Origin: Neodontobutis hainanensis
Taxonomy: Eukaryota; Chordata; Actinopteri; Gobiiformes; Odontobutidae
Assembly (NCBI GenBank): GCA_024349245.1
Contig: JALDNG010000003.1
Location: 10,599,001-10,663,000, forward strand
Direction: 5' to 3'
Length of the DNA: 64,000 bases
The notes under the pieces are model-generated. The model worked only from the letters and a program-made list of their open reading frames with translations. It did not search any database and was not told where the DNA came from. Positions within the stretch are counted from its first letter, which is position 1; each line of letters opens with the position of its first letter. Of the stretch, positions 60,977-64,000 are shown in pieces. The position numbers were made by a program, and so were the translations under genes.

Positions 60977-61893
60977 TAAATATGAATGAATATAAAAGGA
61001 GAATGCACAATGGAGCAGCTTTTCTCCCGAAAGCATGCACGCTAACTCTGCCACCCATAAGGCTCATACATACAGCCAGATGGAGGTACCGTGACCTAAG
61101 CCTACAACGCCCTCTGCTGACGTTTTATCGTAGGCTACACAGACATGCTTTTCCAAAATGTCAAACACTTCAATAAATAATTAATAAACCAGTCTGCACA
61201 CTACTAAAGACTATCTTAAAATCATAATCAGAAATACTTTATTGATCTTTATTGATATTGATAACCCAGGGGACAATTGTTGTGTCACAGTTGATGTGCA
61301 CATCAAGACATTTAAAGAAATATTAATAATAATATAAGTTGGTAAATAAACAAGTAGCATATACACATGTAAAAATTATAAATATATGCTATAAAATATA
61401 AATAAGAGTTATAAAGGACCATGGATATGCAGCCTACAAGATTTACATTACTGTATTAACAAAATTGAATTGATTGTGATGAACAGTACTAGTAAATAAA
61501 TAGAAGCAGAACTGCAGCAAACTATATTACACTGAATATTAAAACAGATAATATTGCACAGAATGTGAAGTATTACATTGCACTACAGTACAGGGTCCAT
61601 TTAAATAACAAAGGTTATCGATATCAATAAAGATCAATAAAGTATTTCTGATTATGATTTTAAGATAGTCTACAGTAGTGTGCAGACTGGTTTATTATTT
61701 ATTGAAGTGTTTGACATTTTGGAAAAGCATGTCTGTGTAGCCTACGATAAAACGTCAGCAGAGGGCGTTGTAGGCTTAGGTCACCTCCATCTGGCTGTAT
61801 GTATGAGCCTTATGGGTGGCAGAGTTAGCGTGCATGCTTTCGGGAGAAAAGCTGCTCCATTGTGCATTCTCCTTTTATATTCATTCATATTTA

Positions 61894-61939
61894 CTTATCT
61901 CGTGGCCACGACTTAGCGTATCTCGTGGCCACGACTTAG
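61894..61939. repeat. Two tandem 23-bp palindromic units in the right foldback arm
   Basis: The inverted counterpart of the left array has two units (61894-61916 and 61917-61939), one fewer than the left arm. Confidence 0.95.
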
Positions 61940-62254
61940 TTACATATATATATTTTTTTTTACATAGTGAGACCAGAGGGGCTCCGTACCCGGGTGTCCT
62001 TTGGTCATATTTTCATGACAGAAGGTAAAAACAAATACCTCAGGTTGTACAAAGGCAGGGAACATGTGTTTTCAGATAGGGCCTACTTTGAGTCACATCA
62101 ACATTATTCTAGAAGGCCACAAGTGAGAAATTCCATAGTGAGATAATTATTTAAATAAATAAAAAAATTCAAATTCCTACATAGTTCAAAAGGAAGCGCT
62201 TGACTTTAAATCGTGAATAACATGACACCAAAAGAGAAAGACATCACAATAATG

Positions 62255-63440
62255 ACTTTAGGGTAAAGTTGGTGGGAGAATGGGGACATTTGCAACGTGT
62301 GGTAGTTGCAACATTGCTGATTTCTCCAATCAGGAAAGAGCTAGAGTCATGACACTCCTTCTGCACATGCTTAGTATGCCCCTCCTTCTTTCTGGAAGTT
62401 CACAGCCACATGTTAAACTTCCTTATGGGAGAACTGAAATTCAGTGTAAAAAAGTAACTTTTTTTACAACAATTTTTTTTGTCATACTGTCTAAACTGTT
62501 TAGGTATTGATCTTTATAGTTTTATAGTTTATTTGTGCAGTTTCTTAGCTCTTAAAAGAGTTAGGTACAATGTGTTCAAGCTAATGTGTTAGGCTAGCAT
62601 TTTTAGTTTTATGATGGCTGCTAGGGGCAACTGTCCCTCATGGCAATAATAATGACAATTAGATAAAATTCATATAAAAAGGCAATTCAGTGGTTTGTTA
62701 AGAAACATATTTCAATAGCCAGGTGTCTTCTCTTTGTATTTCAGCAAATTTCTTTACTTAACTGAGGAGTTAAGAGAAAGCCAACAAAAGTTAAGAGAAA
62801 ACTGACAAAAAACACACAGGAAACAAGTGAACAAACCAAAGCTGAGAAGAACAAACATACAGAGAAGGAAAGTGACTCTGAGAAAGAAGAAGACTTTTGC
62901 ATTGTCTGTTTGGAGAGCTAGTCCAGACCAGGAGAGGTGTGGGCTCATGAAGCCTGCACTGATGGTGGTGCCATTTACATTTGCCACAATTGTGAGTCAG
63001 ATGGTTAATTATGAATACTTGATGATATGAAATAATCAGTTTGTGTGCTTTTGGTGGTTTTATGAAATTGTTAGTTCTTGTTACTACAGTTGGGCCTACA
63101 TACATCAGTTTGGCAAAGGTGTTACATGGTTGTGTACTTGTTTTTTTACTTTAATAAGTCAACTCAATGAACTCTGGTTTTAGATAAACTAAAAAAAGAT
63201 TTGAAAAATGATGCTGAAGTATGAGTTTTATTATATATAAATGACTGAATTTTTCAGTGTCTATTTAAATACATTTTTTTTATATTATCATATGTACACA
63301 TGTTGCAACAGTATGGGTAGGCATGTGACATATATGGATTTAATATTTATATTTTTTGTCTTTCTAATACAAACAGACGCAGAGAAACTGAAGGAAATGT
63401 AAAAGATGTTGCAACCGTCCCCACTCTCCCTACAGCCTGA
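62255..63440 (+). mobile_element. Deleted DNA transposon, possibly pogo/Tc1-like
   Basis: The ends are imperfect inverted repeats: 'ggagaatggggacatttgca' at 62276-62295 against the complement of 'gcaaccgtccccactctccc' at 63411-63430. Between them, about 62757-63008 encodes a lysine/glutamate-rich stretch and then a cysteine/histidine cluster ('DFCIVCLES', stop, 'RPGEVWAHEAC', 'YICHNCESDG') of the kind seen at the C-terminus of some fish transposases. An internal stop and the apparent loss of residues between VW and AHEAC mark it as dead. The catalytic domain is absent. Confidence 0.6.
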
Positions 63441-63924
63441 TGTGAGAGTAACCATGGCTCTTTGAAGCCGATACAGCAAAAAAAAAAAAACAATACACGT
63501 TTGAAAAGCCACTATTTAATTCTTATGTCCGCACAGAATTACTTTGAACACAAAAATATGCTGCACTGTTATGTTGAGTTGTCTTTTTCCGAGAACAACA
63601 CGTATAATTCTCTCTTTGAAATGATTTAAAACACAGGTCAGTGTTGTTATTACACATTTATAAGACCTATACACAAGTTCTTACAGTGGTTGAGTCTGCA
63701 GCACTTATCTAGTAAGCGGTGGGCCTGTAATGTGTTTTTCCTTCAACACGCATGCGCTCTGTGTCTCCTCCCTCCGCGTCATTTTGCATTTGTTTGGCAA
63801 CAAAGCACATCAAGCTCAACCCTGTATCTGCTGATCCGTCATCGTCGTCATTTGTTCGCTTTAAAAGAAACATCTCGTCTTTTCAATCCGCTTTTTTTAT
63901 TCCTCCCCGCTGTCAGAGGCCGAA
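63441..63924 (+). promoter_or_regulatory. Probable promoter of the gene starting at 63925
   Basis: GC content rises from about 63740 onward. 'gcatgcgc' at 63750-63757 is the core of an NRF1-type site, and 'cgtcat' repeats occur between 63776 and 63852. There is no clear TATA box. A poly-A run lies at 63478-63490. Confidence 0.4.
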
Positions 63925-64000
63925 ATGGCGGCAGCCCTCCGCGTTTATCCGCTCTTCCTGGGCCTGGCTGTGGCCGCAGTGCTTGGCTCAGTGCTGGGGA
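63925..64000 (+). CDS. Start of an unidentified secretory or membrane protein gene (partial)
   Basis: An ATG at 63925 in a GC-rich, CpG-containing context (preceding bases 'gccgaa') opens a frame of 25 codons to the window end, 'MAAALRVYPLFLGLAVAAVL' and onward. A short N-terminus, one arginine and a long hydrophobic run look like a signal peptide or signal anchor. No splice donor is reached. The family cannot be recognised from so little sequence. Head-to-head placement with aup1 is not tight: about 3.6 kb separates the start codons. Confidence 0.6.
   Translation, partial: MAAALRVYPLFLGLAVAAVLGSVLG

Larger units (their letters stand above)
60859..61989. mobile_element. Foldback DNA transposon with about 400-bp inverted arms
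   Basis: The left arm 60859-61266 is the near-exact reverse complement of 61613-61989. Examples: 'ccctctggtctcactatgta' against 'tacatagtgagaccagaggg', and 'gtctgcacactact' against 'agtagtgtgcagac'. The arms differ by a few substitutions, a 5-base indel near 61086 and one extra repeat unit in the left arm. The inner 61267-61612 is AT-rich and non-coding. Termini read 'gtacgga' and 'tccgtac'; 'gtac' may be a 4-base target duplication or part of the ends. Arm ends near 61231-61266 resemble a LINE tail ('caataaagtatttctga'), so an older repeat may have been captured. High arm identity suggests recent activity. The superfamily is not determined. Confidence 0.85.

Overview
This window is nuclear DNA from a ray-finned fish. 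It has spliced genes with GT-AG introns, a CpG-rich single-exon gene in an otherwise AT-rich background, and repeats typical of teleosts: tRNA-derived SINEs ending in the 'tttatccaaagcgactta' tail, L2-type LINE ends, Tc1-like, hAT-like and other DNA transposons, and MITE-like elements beginning 'tttccactggagcggtac'. No prokaryotic operon, CRISPR array or viral gene was seen. The species cannot be named from the sequence.

Genes, left to right. (1) 2286-2502, plus strand: the last coding exon of pigg, a GPI-anchor ethanolamine phosphate transferase. (2) 37713-38498, minus strand: an intact single-exon gene for a 261-residue four-pass membrane protein that I assign to tmem271. It lies in a CpG island. 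(3) 46772-51288, minus strand: the complete fnta gene, protein farnesyltransferase/geranylgeranyltransferase-I alpha subunit, 9 coding exons and 372 residues. (4) 52347-60325, minus strand: the complete aup1 gene, 12 coding exons and 412 residues. (5) 63925 to the window end, plus strand: the first 25 codons of an unidentified protein with a hydrophobic N-terminus. Exon boundaries for fnta and aup1 were placed by hand; reading phase is kept across every junction.

The 35 kb between pigg and tmem271 holds no gene I can support. It contains transposon remnants, SINEs, LINE tails, one perfect 23-bp hairpin and a few GC-richer unique blocks that could be conserved regulatory DNA. The 8 kb between tmem271 and fnta holds a deleted Tc1-like transposon and decayed extra copies of the fnta terminal exon. 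The region right of aup1 holds a young-looking 1.1 kb foldback element with tandem 23-bp palindromic units in both arms, and a deleted transposon with a cysteine/histidine-rich transposase remnant.

The genes do not form one pathway. PIGG and AUP1 act at the ER (GPI-anchor decoration; ER-associated degradation and lipid droplets). FNTA is cytosolic and prenylates CaaX proteins. From memory of the human map, PIGG and TMEM271 are neighbours on 4p16.3 while FNTA (8p11) and AUP1 (2p13) lie elsewhere, so the order here would be a fish-specific junction of three vertebrate blocks.
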